This document shows positions 8,584-17,591 of a stretch of DNA of 38,702 bases, in pieces. Location: the NCBI GenBank assembly GCA_015228875.1, contig JADGCS010000035.1:1-38702 (forward strand). The letters run 5' to 3'. Numbering within the stretch: position 1 is the first letter of the stretch; every line of letters starts with the position of its first letter. Made by a program: the position numbers and the translations under genes. Below the pieces are notes generated by a model. That model made no database searches. It had not been told where the DNA came from and worked only from the letters and a program-made list of their open reading frames with translations. The DNA comes from Deltaproteobacteria bacterium (lineage in GTDB: Bacteria > UBA10199 > JADGCS01).

Positions 8584-9615
8584 CTATACAACCCACGTCC
8601 CGCCTGAGTTTAACAGGCGCTTTAAATCGCCCGCACCTTTTTTGTTTTTGATCTCTTGGATCTGGCTGTTAATCTGCTCTTCGTAGGCGGGCCTCGCGAC
8701 CTGCCTGAAAATACCAAGGGGCACGGGAAACTCGGGCAGGGTGAGTCTCGAGAGCATAAAGGCAAGGTTTAAGGACTCCCTGTGTGCGTCATGCACAAGC
8801 AGGTTGTTTTCGGTGATGCCATCTTCGCCAAGACGCACAACCTTAAAATCACACCCGTTCATCACCAGACCCTTGTCCCTGTTTTTTCCAAAGATCATCG
8901 GCTTGCCGTGCTCCAGCACAAGTTGGTTGTCATCGCGCATTTCTTTGTCTGTGATCGCCCGGTGTGTCTTGTCGTTAAAGATGACGCAGTTTTGCAAAAT
9001 TTCGACAAAGGCGGTACCTTTATGATCCGCTGCTGCTGTAAAGATTTCGGTCATGTGTTTGGGGTTGGTGTCGACAACGCGGGCATAAAATGTGGCCTCG
9101 GCACCCAAGGCAAGAGAGGCGGGGATAAACGATCTGTCAAGACTGCCGTAGGGTGTTGATTTGGTCACAACCCCCTGTTTTGATGTGGGAGAGTACTGCC
9201 CCTTGGTGAGGCCATAAATCTCGTTGTTAAAGACCAGTATTTTAATCCCGATGTTTCTGCGAATCGCATGGATAAAGTGATTGCCACCGATAGAAAATGA
9301 ATCACCGTCGCCTGTGGCCACCCAGACATCGAGTGAAGGATTGGCAATTTTAATCCCGGTTGCCACTGCTGCGGCCCGCCCGTGTATGGTGTGAAACCCG
9401 TAGGTGTTCATGTAATAGGGAAAGCGCGAGGAACAGCCAATCCCCGACACGAAGACCGTATTGTCCCTGTTTTTTCCAAGTTGTGCAAAGGTGTTCTGCA
9501 CGGAGGCCAGAATAGCGTAATCCCCGCAACCCGGACACCACTTGACGGCCTGGTCGCTCATGTAATCTTTGCGTGATAATTTTGGTGCTACTGTGTTTGA
9601 TTTTGTCTCTGTCAT
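8584..9615 (-). CDS. korB: 2-oxoglutarate:ferredoxin oxidoreductase beta subunit
   Basis: This is the thiamine-diphosphate-binding subunit of a 2-oxoacid:ferredoxin oxidoreductase. With KorA it interconverts 2-oxoglutarate and succinyl-CoA using ferredoxin, in an oxygen-sensitive or reverse TCA context. The cluster and cofactor cysteines appear in WCPGCGDY, GIGCSSR and LQNCVIFND. The TPP/Mg motif is GDGDSFSIGGNH and continues to IHAIRRN, and NNEIYGLTKGQ is typical of the Kor/For beta family. The start is the ATG whose first base is at 9615. It overlaps the korA stop as ATGA and has GAGGAG 8 bases upstream, which fits translational coupling. A GTG at 9624 is an in-frame alternative. The length of 343 residues is normal. 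Kor rather than another 2-oxoacid substrate is inferred from the paired fused-gamma KorA. Confidence 0.93.
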   Translation of the reverse strand: MTETKSNTVAPKLSRKDYMSDQAVKWCPGCGDYAILASVQNTFAQLGKNRDNTVFVSGIGCSSRFPYYMNTYGFHTIHGRAAAVATGIKIANPSLDVWVATGDGDSFSIGGNHFIHAIRRNIGIKILVFNNEIYGLTKGQYSPTSKQGVVTKSTPYGSLDRSFIPASLALGAEATFYARVVDTNPKHMTEIFTAAADHKGTAFVEILQNCVIFNDKTHRAITDKEMRDDNQLVLEHGKPMIFGKNRDKGLVMNGCDFKVVRLGEDGITENNLLVHDAHRESLNLAFMLSRLTLPEFPVPLGIFRQVARPAYEEQINSQIQEIKNKKGAGDLKRLLNSGGTWVV

Positions 9616-11465
9616 TTTTGACACTCCTCTAAGAGAGGCACAAAGACCTCCCTAAGTTCGCTGACCATGAAGGGCTGTCCTGCGACCCTGTTGAATCTTA
9701 AAAAATCAATGTGATGAAATCGGGACGCCAGGTAATCGCGGAACTGTCCCAGATTCTGTTCGCAGACAATGTATTTTTTAAAACCTGTCAAGACCGTAGC
9801 CGTGTTTTTTGGCAGGGGGTTGATGCAGTTAAAATGTGCGAGGCTGATGCTTTTCCCTTCGGCTTGAAGCTTTTTAACGGCGGTCATTACAGGGCCAAAG
9901 GCCCCACCCCAGCTGATGACAAGGAGGTCTTGCTCTGTCTTTCCGTAAATCTCCTGCTCGGGCAGAGAGTCGGCGATGCGGGCGATTTTTGCGGCACGGA
10001 GGTGGCACATGAGTTCGTGGTTTTCTGGTTCGTAGTCGACATGGCCAGTCTGGTCCTGTTTTTCGAGGCCACCGATGCGGTGCGCCTTGTGCGGTGTCCC
10101 CGGTATGCACCACGGGCGCACCAAGGTTTTTTCATCGCGCCTGTAAGGGAGATAAGGCCCCTCATGATCATCCGGCGTAGACACATTGATATTGGGCAAA
10201 TCACTGATATCGGGGATCAGCCACGGTTCTGTGCCGTTTGCAAGATAGGCATCGGTGAGCAGAATCACAGGCGTCATGTGTTCGACGGCGATCTTTGCCG
10301 CCAGGAAGGTGTGGCAAAAACAGTCAGAAGGCGTGCTTGCGGCGATCACGGGGAGGGGGCTCTCGCCATGCCGCCCAAAAAGGGCCATCGCGAGATCGGA
10401 CTGCTCGGTCTTTGTGGGCATTCCTGTTGATGGGCCGCTGCGCTGAACATCAATGACCACCAGTGGAAGTTCGGTCATCACGGCAAGACTTAAGGCCTCT
10501 GTTTTTAATGAAAGGCCCGGACCGGAGGTTGTCGAAAACGCGAGGTCGCCGGCAAAGCTTGCCCCGATTGCCGCGCACACGCCCGCGATCTCGTCCTCGG
10601 CCTGAAAGGTCTTGACTGTAAACTCTTTGTACTTTGAGAGCTCGTGCAGGATATCGGAGGCGGGGGTGATGGGGTACGAGCCCAAAAAGACGTTGCGTCC
10701 CGATTTGACTGATGCGGCGATGATCCCCAAGGCCGTCGCCTGATTTCCTGATATCTGGCGGTAAACCCCTTTTTTAATGGGGGCACTCGGGATTTTGTAG
10801 GTCGAGGCAAAGACCTCAATCGTGTGCGCGTGATTGTAACCAGCGGTGAGCGCCGTGATGTTTGCCTCGACGATGATGGGCTTTGATGCAAATTTTGTTT
10901 TGATGTATTTTTCGGTCTGTATAAGCGGGCGGCCGTACATCCAGAAGACCATGCCCAGCGCAAACATGTTTTTACAGCGGTCCTTGTTTTTGAGTTCGAG
11001 GTCGATGTTTTTTAGGGCCGTGCGTGTGAGAGTTGTGATGGGGGCCTTGACGATCTGATAGGTCGCTGCGATATCGCCCTCAAGTGGATCGTGATCAAGA
11101 CCCGCTTTTTTAAATTCGGTTTCGTTCCAGGCATCAAAATCGATGATGATGCAGGCCCCCTTGCGGGTCTGTTTAAGATTGGCAACGAGCGCGGCCGGGT
11201 TCATCGCAACAAGGGCATCCGCCATGTCCCCCGGAGAAAGAATCTCAATACTGCCAATCTGGACCTGAAACCCCGAGACCCCGGCAACGGAACCCGCGGG
11301 CGCCCTGATTTCTGCGGGGTAGTCCGGGAATGTGGCCAGATCATTACCCAGAAATGCGGACTCATCCGAAAAAAGGCTGCCAGTGAGCTGCATGCCATCA
11401 CCCGAATCACCGGCAAACTTGATAGTGACCTTTTCGATGGTTTTGTTATTATGTTGAGTGTTCAT
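9612..11465 (-). CDS. korA: 2-oxoglutarate:ferredoxin oxidoreductase alpha subunit (gamma-alpha fusion)
   Basis: This is the alpha subunit of the KorAB enzyme, 617 residues long. Residues 1 to about 190 form the fused gamma-type domain (IKFAGDSGDGMQLTG, FPDYPAEIRAPAG). From about residue 230 the alpha (pyrimidine-binding) domain follows, with GNQATALG, GSYPITPASDILHELS, QAEDEIAGVCAAIGASFAG and TTSGPGLSLKTEA. The motif RSGPSTGMPTKTEQSDL is characteristic of this family. The gene sits 19 bp after a small membrane-protein gene and overlaps korB by 4 bp, so korA and korB are one transcription unit. No ferredoxin-like delta subunit is nearby, consistent with the two-subunit KorAB type. The sequence looks complete and intact. 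Confidence 0.94.
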   Translation of the reverse strand: MNTQHNNKTIEKVTIKFAGDSGDGMQLTGSLFSDESAFLGNDLATFPDYPAEIRAPAGSVAGVSGFQVQIGSIEILSPGDMADALVAMNPAALVANLKQTRKGACIIIDFDAWNETEFKKAGLDHDPLEGDIAATYQIVKAPITTLTRTALKNIDLELKNKDRCKNMFALGMVFWMYGRPLIQTEKYIKTKFASKPIIVEANITALTAGYNHAHTIEVFASTYKIPSAPIKKGVYRQISGNQATALGIIAASVKSGRNVFLGSYPITPASDILHELSKYKEFTVKTFQAEDEIAGVCAAIGASFAGDLAFSTTSGPGLSLKTEALSLAVMTELPLVVIDVQRSGPSTGMPTKTEQSDLAMALFGRHGESPLPVIAASTPSDCFCHTFLAAKIAVEHMTPVILLTDAYLANGTEPWLIPDISDLPNINVSTPDDHEGPYLPYRRDEKTLVRPWCIPGTPHKAHRIGGLEKQDQTGHVDYEPENHELMCHLRAAKIARIADSLPEQEIYGKTEQDLLVISWGGAFGPVMTAVKKLQAEGKSISLAHFNCINPLPKNTATVLTGFKKYIVCEQNLGQFRDYLASRFHHIDFLRFNRVAGQPFMVSELREVFVPLLEECQK

Positions 11466-11484
11466 GATTTTATTCCCCTGACGG

Positions 11485-12135
11485 TCAGCGTTTTTTGCGC
11501 CTTTTTTTGATTTTTTTAATTTCTTTTTTCACTATCTCTTGGTGATCTGTCTCCAAAATTTTTTCTTCACTCAATTGATCAACCGGAACCTTTTCTTCGA
11601 TCTTTTCTTCCACAGGTATTTGCGTCTCGTTTATTTTGAGTGATGGCTGTTCGGGCACAAGAATGGCAACGAGTTCTTTAAGCTCTGCTGGAACAGGCTC
11701 GGTCTTAAGAAAAGCCGGGTTATGTATAAATTTTTTTATGAGTATTCCAAAATTCTTTTTTATCTTCTTTTGTTTTTCTTTTGGCATGCTGTCATAATCT
11801 GCAAGAAATTTGTCGTATGATATTTTAATGGCTGTCTTTTCATCAAAGGGGATATTGTTGTTCTGATAGATATCGGCGGTGAGATTGATGTTGATGGACT
11901 GATTTTTAAGCAGCCTCACAGCAATGCCGCCGAGGGCCTCGTCTTTATCCATGGTGTAGATAAAAAGAAATATTCCGGCAAAGAGGGCGCAGACAAGCAG
12001 CATAAGACCCAGACAGCCCATCAGGCAACTTGCGCAACCTGAGCGTCTTTTTTTTCTTGGGCTTGTGATGTTTTCGATTGTGCTTGAAAGTGACAAGCGC
12101 TGTTTAGAGAGACTTTCGAAATCAAGTTTGGTCAT
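11485..12135 (-). CDS. Single-span membrane protein with Cys-rich cytoplasmic collar (paralogue 1)
   Basis: The function is unknown. The protein has a short basic cytoplasmic N-terminus (KKRRSG), a cysteine cluster CASCLMGCLG directly before one strong transmembrane helix (residues about 50-67), then a helical outside domain with YDKFLADYDSMPKEKQ and a segment IKKFIHNPAFLKTEPVPAEL. It ends in a charged, Lys/Glu-rich tail finishing KKIKKRRKKR. The next gene upstream encodes a paralogue with the same plan. I chose the ATG at 12135 because GAAGG lies 5 bases before it; an in-frame ATG at 12147 has no such site. It is 19 bp from korA and probably shares its transcript. A link to KorAB function is only suggested by position. 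Confidence 0.72.
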   Translation of the reverse strand: MTKLDFESLSKQRLSLSSTIENITSPRKKRRSGCASCLMGCLGLMLLVCALFAGIFLFIYTMDKDEALGGIAVRLLKNQSININLTADIYQNNNIPFDEKTAIKISYDKFLADYDSMPKEKQKKIKKNFGILIKKFIHNPAFLKTEPVPAELKELVAILVPEQPSLKINETQIPVEEKIEEKVPVDQLSEEKILETDHQEIVKKEIKKIKKRRKKR

Positions 12136-12260
12136 ATGAACCTTCATCTGCAGTTGAAGGACACTGAGTCATTAATCCTACCCATGTTCTAAAGTCAAAA
12201 AGCAAAACAACCAAAACACTTTTAAGGTTGACCAGAGAGAATGTTTGTATGGCGCGGGCT

Positions 12261-12875
12261 TTAAAAATCGTAGTTTGCCTCTGGAGGCTTGCCGGAGGCC
12301 GGTGTTGGCTGGTCAGGCTCCACGATGTTCTCGTCCGAGGGAGAATCGGTGAGCACATTTGCCCCGTTTGTATTTAATGATGGTGCATCGGTGCCGCCCC
12401 CTGTTTCGTCCATATCGAGGACCTTGATGATCTCTAAAAGCTCGGCTGGAGGCTCGTGATCAAGGCTTTGCGGGTTTGTGATTATTTTTTTGATCACAAC
12501 AAAGATATTTTTTTGGACGATGTGTTTTTGGTCTTCGGGCAGATTGTTGTATTGAAGCAGAAAGGTGTCGTAAAGGGCGATGAAGGCCTGTTTTTGTTCC
12601 TGCGTAACCTCAGTTGATCCTTGAATCCCCTTTTTGATGTCTTCGGAATATTTGGGGTTGCTGATAAAAGAGGCGATCATTTTGCCCCATGTGGCGTCAT
12701 CGGTCGAGGAGATATAGACACCGCCACCGATAACAGAGCCGACAATAATGAGCAGAACCACCAGGCACCCCATTAAAAAACACCCACAGCCTGATTTTTT
12801 TTTGCCAGTCACACCATCTGTGCCGGAGTTATAATCCATGACCGGCGGTTGATTGAGGTTGATTTCTGTTGTCAT
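12261..12875 (-). CDS. Single-span membrane protein with Cys-rich cytoplasmic collar (paralogue 2)
   Basis: This is an unknown-function protein of 204 residues and a clear paralogue of the downstream gene. Shared features, in order, are a basic stretch (GKKKSG), the motif CGCFLMGCL at the membrane edge, one transmembrane helix (about residues 33-55), YDTFLLQYNNLPEDQK, then IKKIITNPQSLDHEPPAELLEI. The C-terminal tail differs: it is acidic and rich in Pro, Thr and Asn (EPDQPTPASGKPPEANYDF) rather than basic. AAGGAGG lies 8 bases before the ATG, a very strong ribosome site. It follows the transaldolase gene by 16 bp, so the two are probably co-transcribed. The Cys cluster could be a palmitoylation-like, metal or disulfide site, but nothing here decides that. 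Confidence 0.75.
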   Translation of the reverse strand: MTTEINLNQPPVMDYNSGTDGVTGKKKSGCGCFLMGCLVVLLIIVGSVIGGGVYISSTDDATWGKMIASFISNPKYSEDIKKGIQGSTEVTQEQKQAFIALYDTFLLQYNNLPEDQKHIVQKNIFVVIKKIITNPQSLDHEPPAELLEIIKVLDMDETGGGTDAPSLNTNGANVLTDSPSDENIVEPDQPTPASGKPPEANYDF

Positions 12876-12891
12876 GGTATTGCCTCCTTAA

Positions 12892-13542
12892 TTAATTTGT
12901 TTTGGGGACCTTTTCCCAGTCTGAAAGAAATTTTTTTATGCCGATGTCGGTCAGCGGGTGATTGACAAGTTGCTTGATGACATCAAAGGGAACCGTGCAG
13001 ACATCTGCGCCAATCAGGGCGGCATCGAGACAGTGAATGGGGTTTCTGATACTCGCCACAAGGACCTCTGTGGCAAAATCGTAGTTATCGTAAATGGTAC
13101 AGATTTGTTCGATGAGATCCATGCCAACATGCGTGATGTCATCAAGGCGGCCCACGAAGGGGCTGATGTAGGTGGCGCCAGCCTTGGCGGCGAGGAGGGC
13201 CTGATTGGCAGAAAAACACAAAGTAACGTTGGTTTTGATCCCCTCTGCGGTGCACATTTTAACAGCCTTAAGCCCCTCGGCCATCAGCGGTATTTTGACC
13301 ACAATGTTTTTGTGGATCTTTGCGAGCTGAATACTCTCTTTAAAGATACTCTCCGCCTCGAGGGTAACGGCCTCTGCCGAGATGGGTCCATCAACAATGG
13401 CGCAAATTTCTTTTATGACTTCTTCGAATTTTCTGCCAGATTTTGCAATAAGCGAGGGGTTGGTGGTGACGCCATCAATAATACCCATGTCGTTTGCGCT
13501 TTTGATTTCGTTGACATCTGCCGAATCGATAAAGAGTTTCAT
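12892..13542 (-). CDS. tal: Transaldolase (small TalC/FSA-type)
   Basis: This is a predicted transaldolase or fructose-6-phosphate aldolase, moving a three-carbon dihydroxyacetone unit between sugar phosphates in the non-oxidative pentose phosphate pathway, in the cytoplasm. The 216-residue length fits the short TalC/FSA subfamily. Diagnostic segments are [26 protein letters not shown], the Schiff-base lysine K83 in [38 protein letters not shown] and the [10 protein letters not shown] block. The start has AAAAGGAA just upstream. It lies in the minus-strand gene run with folK upstream and the small membrane proteins 16 bp downstream. Sequence alone does not separate true transaldolase from FSA activity. 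Most unstudied members annotated this way are transaldolases. Confidence 0.92.
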   Translation of the reverse strand: MKLFIDSADVNEIKSANDMGIIDGVTTNPSLIAKSGRKFEEVIKEICAIVDGPISAEAVTLEAESIFKESIQLAKIHKNIVVKIPLMAEGLKAVKMCTAEGIKTNVTLCFSANQALLAAKAGATYISPFVGRLDDITHVGMDLIEQICTIYDNYDFATEVLVASIRNPIHCLDAALIGADVCTVPFDVIKQLVNHPLTDIGIKKFLSDWEKVPKTN

Positions 13543-13603
13543 GGTAATTCCTTTTTATGGTCTTCTGTACAGTGATGCTGTCTTGCGACCATTGTAAATG
13601 TTA

Positions 13604-13852
13604 TTATTTTTTCTTTTCTGCACACAAAGAGGTGCAAAAAATTCTGCCGTTTTTTTTGACCCCTGATGATGGCTGAAAAAAAGTACCGCACAAAGGACAG
13701 GCCACAAGTTTGTTGGGTGGACTATCCCCTTCGACCCTTTTAAAATGTTGCGTCTTTTGGGTAAAGATTTTTTTTCGATACTTGAGTATCAGATTGACGA
13801 CCAGAAAACCAATAACGAGATAGATGAGCAGTCTGAGAAAACCTTGAATCAT
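13604..13852 (-). CDS. Small membrane protein with C-terminal zinc ribbon (PP0621-like)
   Basis: This is an 82-residue protein of unknown role. An N-terminal transmembrane helix (about residues 6-25, LLIYLVIGFLVVNLILKY) is followed by a basic linker. A cysteine module CPLCGTFFQPSSG then runs on to IFCTSLCAEKK, which makes a CxxC plus CxxxC zinc-binding set. This plan resembles the PP0621 family of short membrane zinc-ribbon proteins. It starts 20 bp after the folK stop and precedes the transaldolase gene by 61 bp, so it probably belongs to the same transcript. Confidence 0.7.
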   Translation of the reverse strand: MIQGFLRLLIYLVIGFLVVNLILKYRKKIFTQKTQHFKRVEGDSPPNKLVACPLCGTFFQPSSGVKKNGRIFCTSLCAEKKK

Positions 13853-13872
13853 ACTTGATATTACTCGCTTTT

Positions 13873-14373
13873 TTATTTGACGTTGTAGGGACTCACCTGC
13901 AGGTGGTCCGTCGAATGTTTTAAAATGTCCTTAAGGGGAATTTCGAGGTCGGGATGAATAAAATCGGGAATGAGATCACACAGAGGTTTAAGCACAAATT
14001 TTCTGTGGATCATCTCTTTATGAGGCACATGGAGTTTGTCATCCCCGTAAATAACATTCCCGTAAAAGAGAATGTCTAAATCGATTTTGCGCGATGCCCA
14101 TCGTTTGTGTGTCGCACGCCCCATGGCCTGCTCGATTGCCTTAACGGCCCCAAGCAGCGAGTGCAGTGTGAGGGATGTTTGTATTTCGAACACAGAATTT
14201 AAATACCAGGGCTGCGCCTCGTTATGAGGGGTCAGCGGTTCGGTGTGATAAAGCCCCGATACCCTTAAAACCTCAATCTGCGGGTTTGATTTTAACAACA
14301 GAGAGGCCTGATTAAAATTATCGACAAGATCACCCAGATTGGAACCAAAACCTATGTAGGCAGTCACGTTCAT
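13873..14373 (-). CDS. folK: 2-amino-4-hydroxy-6-hydroxymethyldihydropteridine pyrophosphokinase
   Basis: This is HPPK, which transfers pyrophosphate from ATP to 6-hydroxymethyl-7,8-dihydropterin in folate synthesis, in the cytoplasm. Diagnostic motifs are AYIGFGSNLGD at the N-terminus, SGLYHTEPL, a WYLNSVFEI strand, AIEQAMGR, the metal and ATP region KRWASRKIDLDILFYG, and VPHKEMIHRKFVLKPL. The start was set at the ATG at 14373 because the family begins a few residues before the GFGSNLG motif. A longer reading to 14472 would add 33 unrelated residues and overlap the upstream gene. The resulting 166 residues are the usual size. Other folate genes are not in the window. Confidence 0.93.
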   Translation of the reverse strand: MNVTAYIGFGSNLGDLVDNFNQASLLLKSNPQIEVLRVSGLYHTEPLTPHNEAQPWYLNSVFEIQTSLTLHSLLGAVKAIEQAMGRATHKRWASRKIDLDILFYGNVIYGDDKLHVPHKEMIHRKFVLKPLCDLIPDFIHPDLEIPLKDILKHSTDHLQVSPYNVK

Positions 14374-14465
14374 ACTCAGGTTGCCCCTGTCCCATAAATA
14401 AAAAAAATTAGCAACACAGAGAATGCAATGCCCTGGATGAAGTGTCCCCAAATCAGAGGTTGTCT

Positions 14466-15920
14466 CTAACACACCACATAGCAGCGTTTTGCCTCATCCC
14501 ATTTGAGCATGGGCCTGCCCTGCCTCATGACCCATTCGAAGATGCGGGGCATGGTGCCATATCGCCAGATGGGTCTGATGTTGCGTTTGTCTGCGGTGCC
14601 AAAAAATTTAAGCATCATCGGGGCAAAAAACAGATCGCTGATATACAGGCGCAGACTGCGGTTACAGGCAGAGAGAAGCCTTGAGGCGCAGGTAGCATCA
14701 AAGTCCCTGCCCAGATAAAAAACGGGTTTAAGCAGCTCTTCTGTTGATTTAATCACCCCCTCCTTCTCTGCTATCTGTGCGAGCACGGTGTTTTTAAAGA
14801 CACGGATGCCCACGGTAAAATAGGCCGAGGTCATCGCTGGCAGTGATTTTGCAAGACAGATACTGTCGTTGACAGACTGTAGGTTCTCTCCCGGGCCGCC
14901 AAGCAGAAACCCAACGGTGTAAGGGATTTTGTGACGCCTGTAAAGCTCACCCACCTTGCGTGTGAGGTCGGCGGTAAACCCGCGGCCCAGCGTGTCCAGC
15001 ATGCGGTCGTTTCCCGACTCTGCAGTCAGGTCAACACCAATGCAGCCCGCGGCCTTTAACAGACGCACGGTCTCATCATCCTGATCGGGGGGACTCAGCT
15101 CCACCTCAAAGCGTATTTTAAGATTACGCCTGATAATCTCCTCACACACAGCCACGGCGTGTGCGCGCGGCACATTAAAGGTGGTGTCTGCAAAATCAAA
15201 ATCAACCACCCCCGTGGTCTTGACGATGTACTCAAGCTCATCCACGACGCGCCTTGCAGAGCGCAGACGCACCTTGTTGCCGTGTAATGCCGCTTCGGGA
15301 CAGTAAATACAGTTGAAAGGACAGGCCTTGCGTGTAAATACCGCGAGATTGCCGCGCAGACGCGCATAAGCGGCCGTGTCGATATGAGAGACCGCCTGAA
15401 ACGGGATGGTGTCAAGATCTGGCACCTTCTGCGGCGGGTTGATTTTGAGACCCCCTCCCTCGCGGTAAAGGAGCCCGGGGATTGCGTTGCAGGGTTTTCT
15501 GTTTTCGAGACAGGCTGCAAGTTCGGGTAAAGCGCTGTCCGCCTCACCCGCAATGCCGTAGTCAAGCTCAAAGGCCCGCATCATCTCGTCCGGCATCAGG
15601 CTGAATCCGGGACCCCCTGCCACAATGGGGGCTGGTGAGGAGCGTCTGAGGATATCAATGTATCGCTCAAACTCCGGCATGAGGTACACATCTTTTGCAA
15701 GCAGTGTGTCGATGTTGCGCACAGCAAGCCCAATGAGGTTGGGCTTAAATTCGAGTGTGGCGGCCTCCACCGTTTTAAAGGGGTCTGCCAGAAACATGCA
15801 ATCGACAAGCTTGACCGCGTGCCCCCGTTGTTCGAGTACCGAGACAAGGTAAAGAGGTCCGATGGGCGCTACCCTGTGAACAAAGGCCGTGCGGTTGGGA
15901 GAGACGATCAGTATTTTCAT
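14466..15920 (-). CDS. B12-binding-domain-type radical SAM protein
   Basis: This is a radical SAM enzyme of the class with an N-terminal cobalamin-binding-like Rossmann domain (residues 1 to about 140; MKILIVSPNR, PIGPLYLVSVLEQRGH, AGGPGFSLMPDEMM) and a central radical SAM TIM barrel. The cluster motif is CPFNCIYC (C200, C204, C207). A glycine-rich SAM region follows at about ESGNDRMLDTLGRG. The canonical cobalamin DxHxxG motif is not visible, so B12 binding is doubtful. The C-terminal 100 residues are helical and end RCYVVC. The substrate cannot be read from the sequence; relatives include methyltransferases and methylthiotransferase-like enzymes. It sits upstream of folK with a gap of about 90 bp. 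Confidence 0.85.
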   Translation of the reverse strand: MKILIVSPNRTAFVHRVAPIGPLYLVSVLEQRGHAVKLVDCMFLADPFKTVEAATLEFKPNLIGLAVRNIDTLLAKDVYLMPEFERYIDILRRSSPAPIVAGGPGFSLMPDEMMRAFELDYGIAGEADSALPELAACLENRKPCNAIPGLLYREGGGLKINPPQKVPDLDTIPFQAVSHIDTAAYARLRGNLAVFTRKACPFNCIYCPEAALHGNKVRLRSARRVVDELEYIVKTTGVVDFDFADTTFNVPRAHAVAVCEEIIRRNLKIRFEVELSPPDQDDETVRLLKAAGCIGVDLTAESGNDRMLDTLGRGFTADLTRKVGELYRRHKIPYTVGFLLGGPGENLQSVNDSICLAKSLPAMTSAYFTVGIRVFKNTVLAQIAEKEGVIKSTEELLKPVFYLGRDFDATCASRLLSACNRSLRLYISDLFFAPMMLKFFGTADKRNIRPIWRYGTMPRIFEWVMRQGRPMLKWDEAKRCYVVC

Positions 15921-15996
15921 TGGGAACCCCGGTGATTGAATATTTTTACAAAAAAAATAACGGGCTATTTTTGATATGCGATGGTTTCAAATAAAC

Positions 15997-16021
15997 GGGG
16001 CCCCGCGTCTTGCGGGGCCCC
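15997..16021 (-). terminator. GC-rich intrinsic terminator after lipoprotein gene
   Basis: GGGGCCCCGC and GCGGGGCCCC form a perfect 10-bp stem with a 5-nt loop. It lies 39 bp downstream of the lipoprotein stop on the minus strand and is followed there by a T-rich stretch (GTTTATTTG). It separates the lipoprotein gene from the radical SAM gene. Confidence 0.85.
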
Positions 16022-16060
16022 TTCTGAAAAAGATAGGTTTTAGGTACTCCCCACGCGTGA

Positions 16061-17404
16061 CTACTGACCCTGCTCCTGCCCCTGTTCCTGCTGTTGCAAC
16101 TGTTCGCAGCCCTGCGAGTCATTGAAGTTGTTCATTTCTGCTTCGATGGCATCACATGTGGCCAGGTCTTCTGTTGTTGGGGGGGCACCAAATGTCCATG
16201 TGGTCCACGAGGTGGCACTGCAGTCTGCAAAATCGGTGTTGGTAAACTCAATCGTTGGTGCATCATCGACAGTGGCCAGTGTAGCAGCATTAACTGTCTC
16301 GTAATAAGAAGACGCCGCGTCTTCAATGACCGCGAAGACAAGGTCATCACCAGACGCCGTGATGCTGAACGATTCGAGATCGCTGTATTCGAACGTGCAG
16401 TCAGTCCCTGCCGCCTCTTCGCAGCCGTCCATATCGCAGCAGAAATAATCTGCGTCCTGCAGACCAAGCCCGCCTTGGCCCTCGCCTAATACGGGAGCGG
16501 TCAGCCAGTTGTACCAATCCTCGTCAATCGCTTCGATATCCCCCACAAGCATCGCAGGGAACGTGCCATTTGATGCAAATTTTGCGGTTCCCTCGAGCGC
16601 ATCAAACCGCGCATAGCCAGCACCTGAAAAGTCCTGCCCCTCATACTCGTTGGCAAAGTAACCCGATACTGTTGCATGGTCGGGTGTTGCAGCGAGGGTC
16701 TCACTGCCGTAGCCCCATTCTGAAGAGTTGTGTGTCTGGGAAAAGCTGGCCGTTGTGAAGTTTTCAGGCGGGCCGTCGGCATTAAAGTCGATACGGTCAG
16801 ACGACTGAATGGGCTGCCCGTCGCTGGTGTAATTAAATTTGTTGATCACATGACCCGCGTAGGTCTCGTTGGCTGTAATTTCAAACTCCATCATCTTGGA
16901 GCCGCCCTCGCACATAATCATGGTAATGGTATCGTCGACCTTTTTAAGCGCGATTTTCATGGACATACTGCCACCGGCCTGCTCCGGACCACCGGGGACA
17001 TCAAGCGAAGAAAGGTCGTAATAATTATACACGCCGTCACCAAACTCGAGCCCAAACTGATCGCCCAAAATCTGCATGTAGCAAAGAACCACCTCGGGCA
17101 GTTTGGAATTGTAAATAATACGATTGCGCTGCTGATCGCTCTCACACCCCGCACGCGAAAAACCACCGACCGCGCCGGGTTGCACGTATTTTGTCTTTAA
17201 GTTGAGACTCGCCGATACAAGCGAGACATCGTACTCGGATGGATCGACCACATCGAGTGGGATATCACCGATATCGTTGATCTCGGTGACTGTCTCGTCA
17301 CCGCCTGCGTTACCACCGTCACCAGCGGCATCGCCGCTGCTGCTGCAGCCCGCCATATTTGCGGCAAGCAGGACTGCAATAAAAATGCTTAATAAATACT
17401 TCAT
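16061..17404 (-). CDS. Secreted lipoprotein of unknown function
   Basis: The protein has a clear lipoprotein signal (MKYLLSIFIAVLLAANMAGC) with the lipidated cysteine at residue 20, followed by a flexible Ser/Gly/Ala/Asp linker. The mature part is 428 residues, rich in Asp, Thr, Tyr and Cys (for example CCDMDGCEEAAGTDC), and looks like a beta-rich extracytoplasmic domain. It ends in a low-complexity Gln/Glu/Gly tail (QLQQQEQGQEQGQ). The ATG at 17404 was chosen because the signal peptide starts there and GGGGG lies about 8 bases upstream. An upstream TTG-initiated extension is implausible. No enzyme motif was found. The protein is probably anchored in the inner leaflet of the outer membrane or at the cell surface. 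It is followed by a strong terminator, so it is likely monocistronic. Confidence 0.85.
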   Translation of the reverse strand: MKYLLSIFIAVLLAANMAGCSSSGDAAGDGGNAGGDETVTEINDIGDIPLDVVDPSEYDVSLVSASLNLKTKYVQPGAVGGFSRAGCESDQQRNRIIYNSKLPEVVLCYMQILGDQFGLEFGDGVYNYYDLSSLDVPGGPEQAGGSMSMKIALKKVDDTITMIMCEGGSKMMEFEITANETYAGHVINKFNYTSDGQPIQSSDRIDFNADGPPENFTTASFSQTHNSSEWGYGSETLAATPDHATVSGYFANEYEGQDFSGAGYARFDALEGTAKFASNGTFPAMLVGDIEAIDEDWYNWLTAPVLGEGQGGLGLQDADYFCCDMDGCEEAAGTDCTFEYSDLESFSITASGDDLVFAVIEDAASSYYETVNAATLATVDDAPTIEFTNTDFADCSATSWTTWTFGAPPTTEDLATCDAIEAEMNNFNDSQGCEQLQQQEQGQEQGQ

Positions 17405-17469
17405 AAAAATACCCCCGTGTTTTATTGTTAAGTCTTTTGTGTTGCGCTCTTTACCAAGCGACGCCCGCC

Positions 17470-17498
17470 TTTGTACCCTATAACGCGCAAACAATCAA
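17470..17498 (-). promoter_or_regulatory. Possible sigma-70-type promoter for the lipoprotein gene
   Basis: On the minus strand, TTGATT (17498-17493) and TACAAA (17475-17470) are separated by 17 bp. They sit about 65 bp before the lipoprotein ATG. Each hexamer matches consensus at 4 of 6 positions, so this is only a candidate. Confidence 0.35.
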
Positions 17499-17591
17499 CT
17501 GAATCAAACCTCTTGCCAAAAACGTATCAGCACGATCCCCGGTCTTGTGATTGCAGATGAGCGACAGACTGTATGAAGGAAAGGATCAACC

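Noticed and set aside
9711..10430. Long + strand open frame inside korA
   Set aside because: It is antisense to a well-supported gene, with no family resemblance.
12958..13575. 205-codon + strand frame over transaldolase
   Set aside because: It is a complement-strand shadow of a conserved gene with clear motifs on the minus strand.
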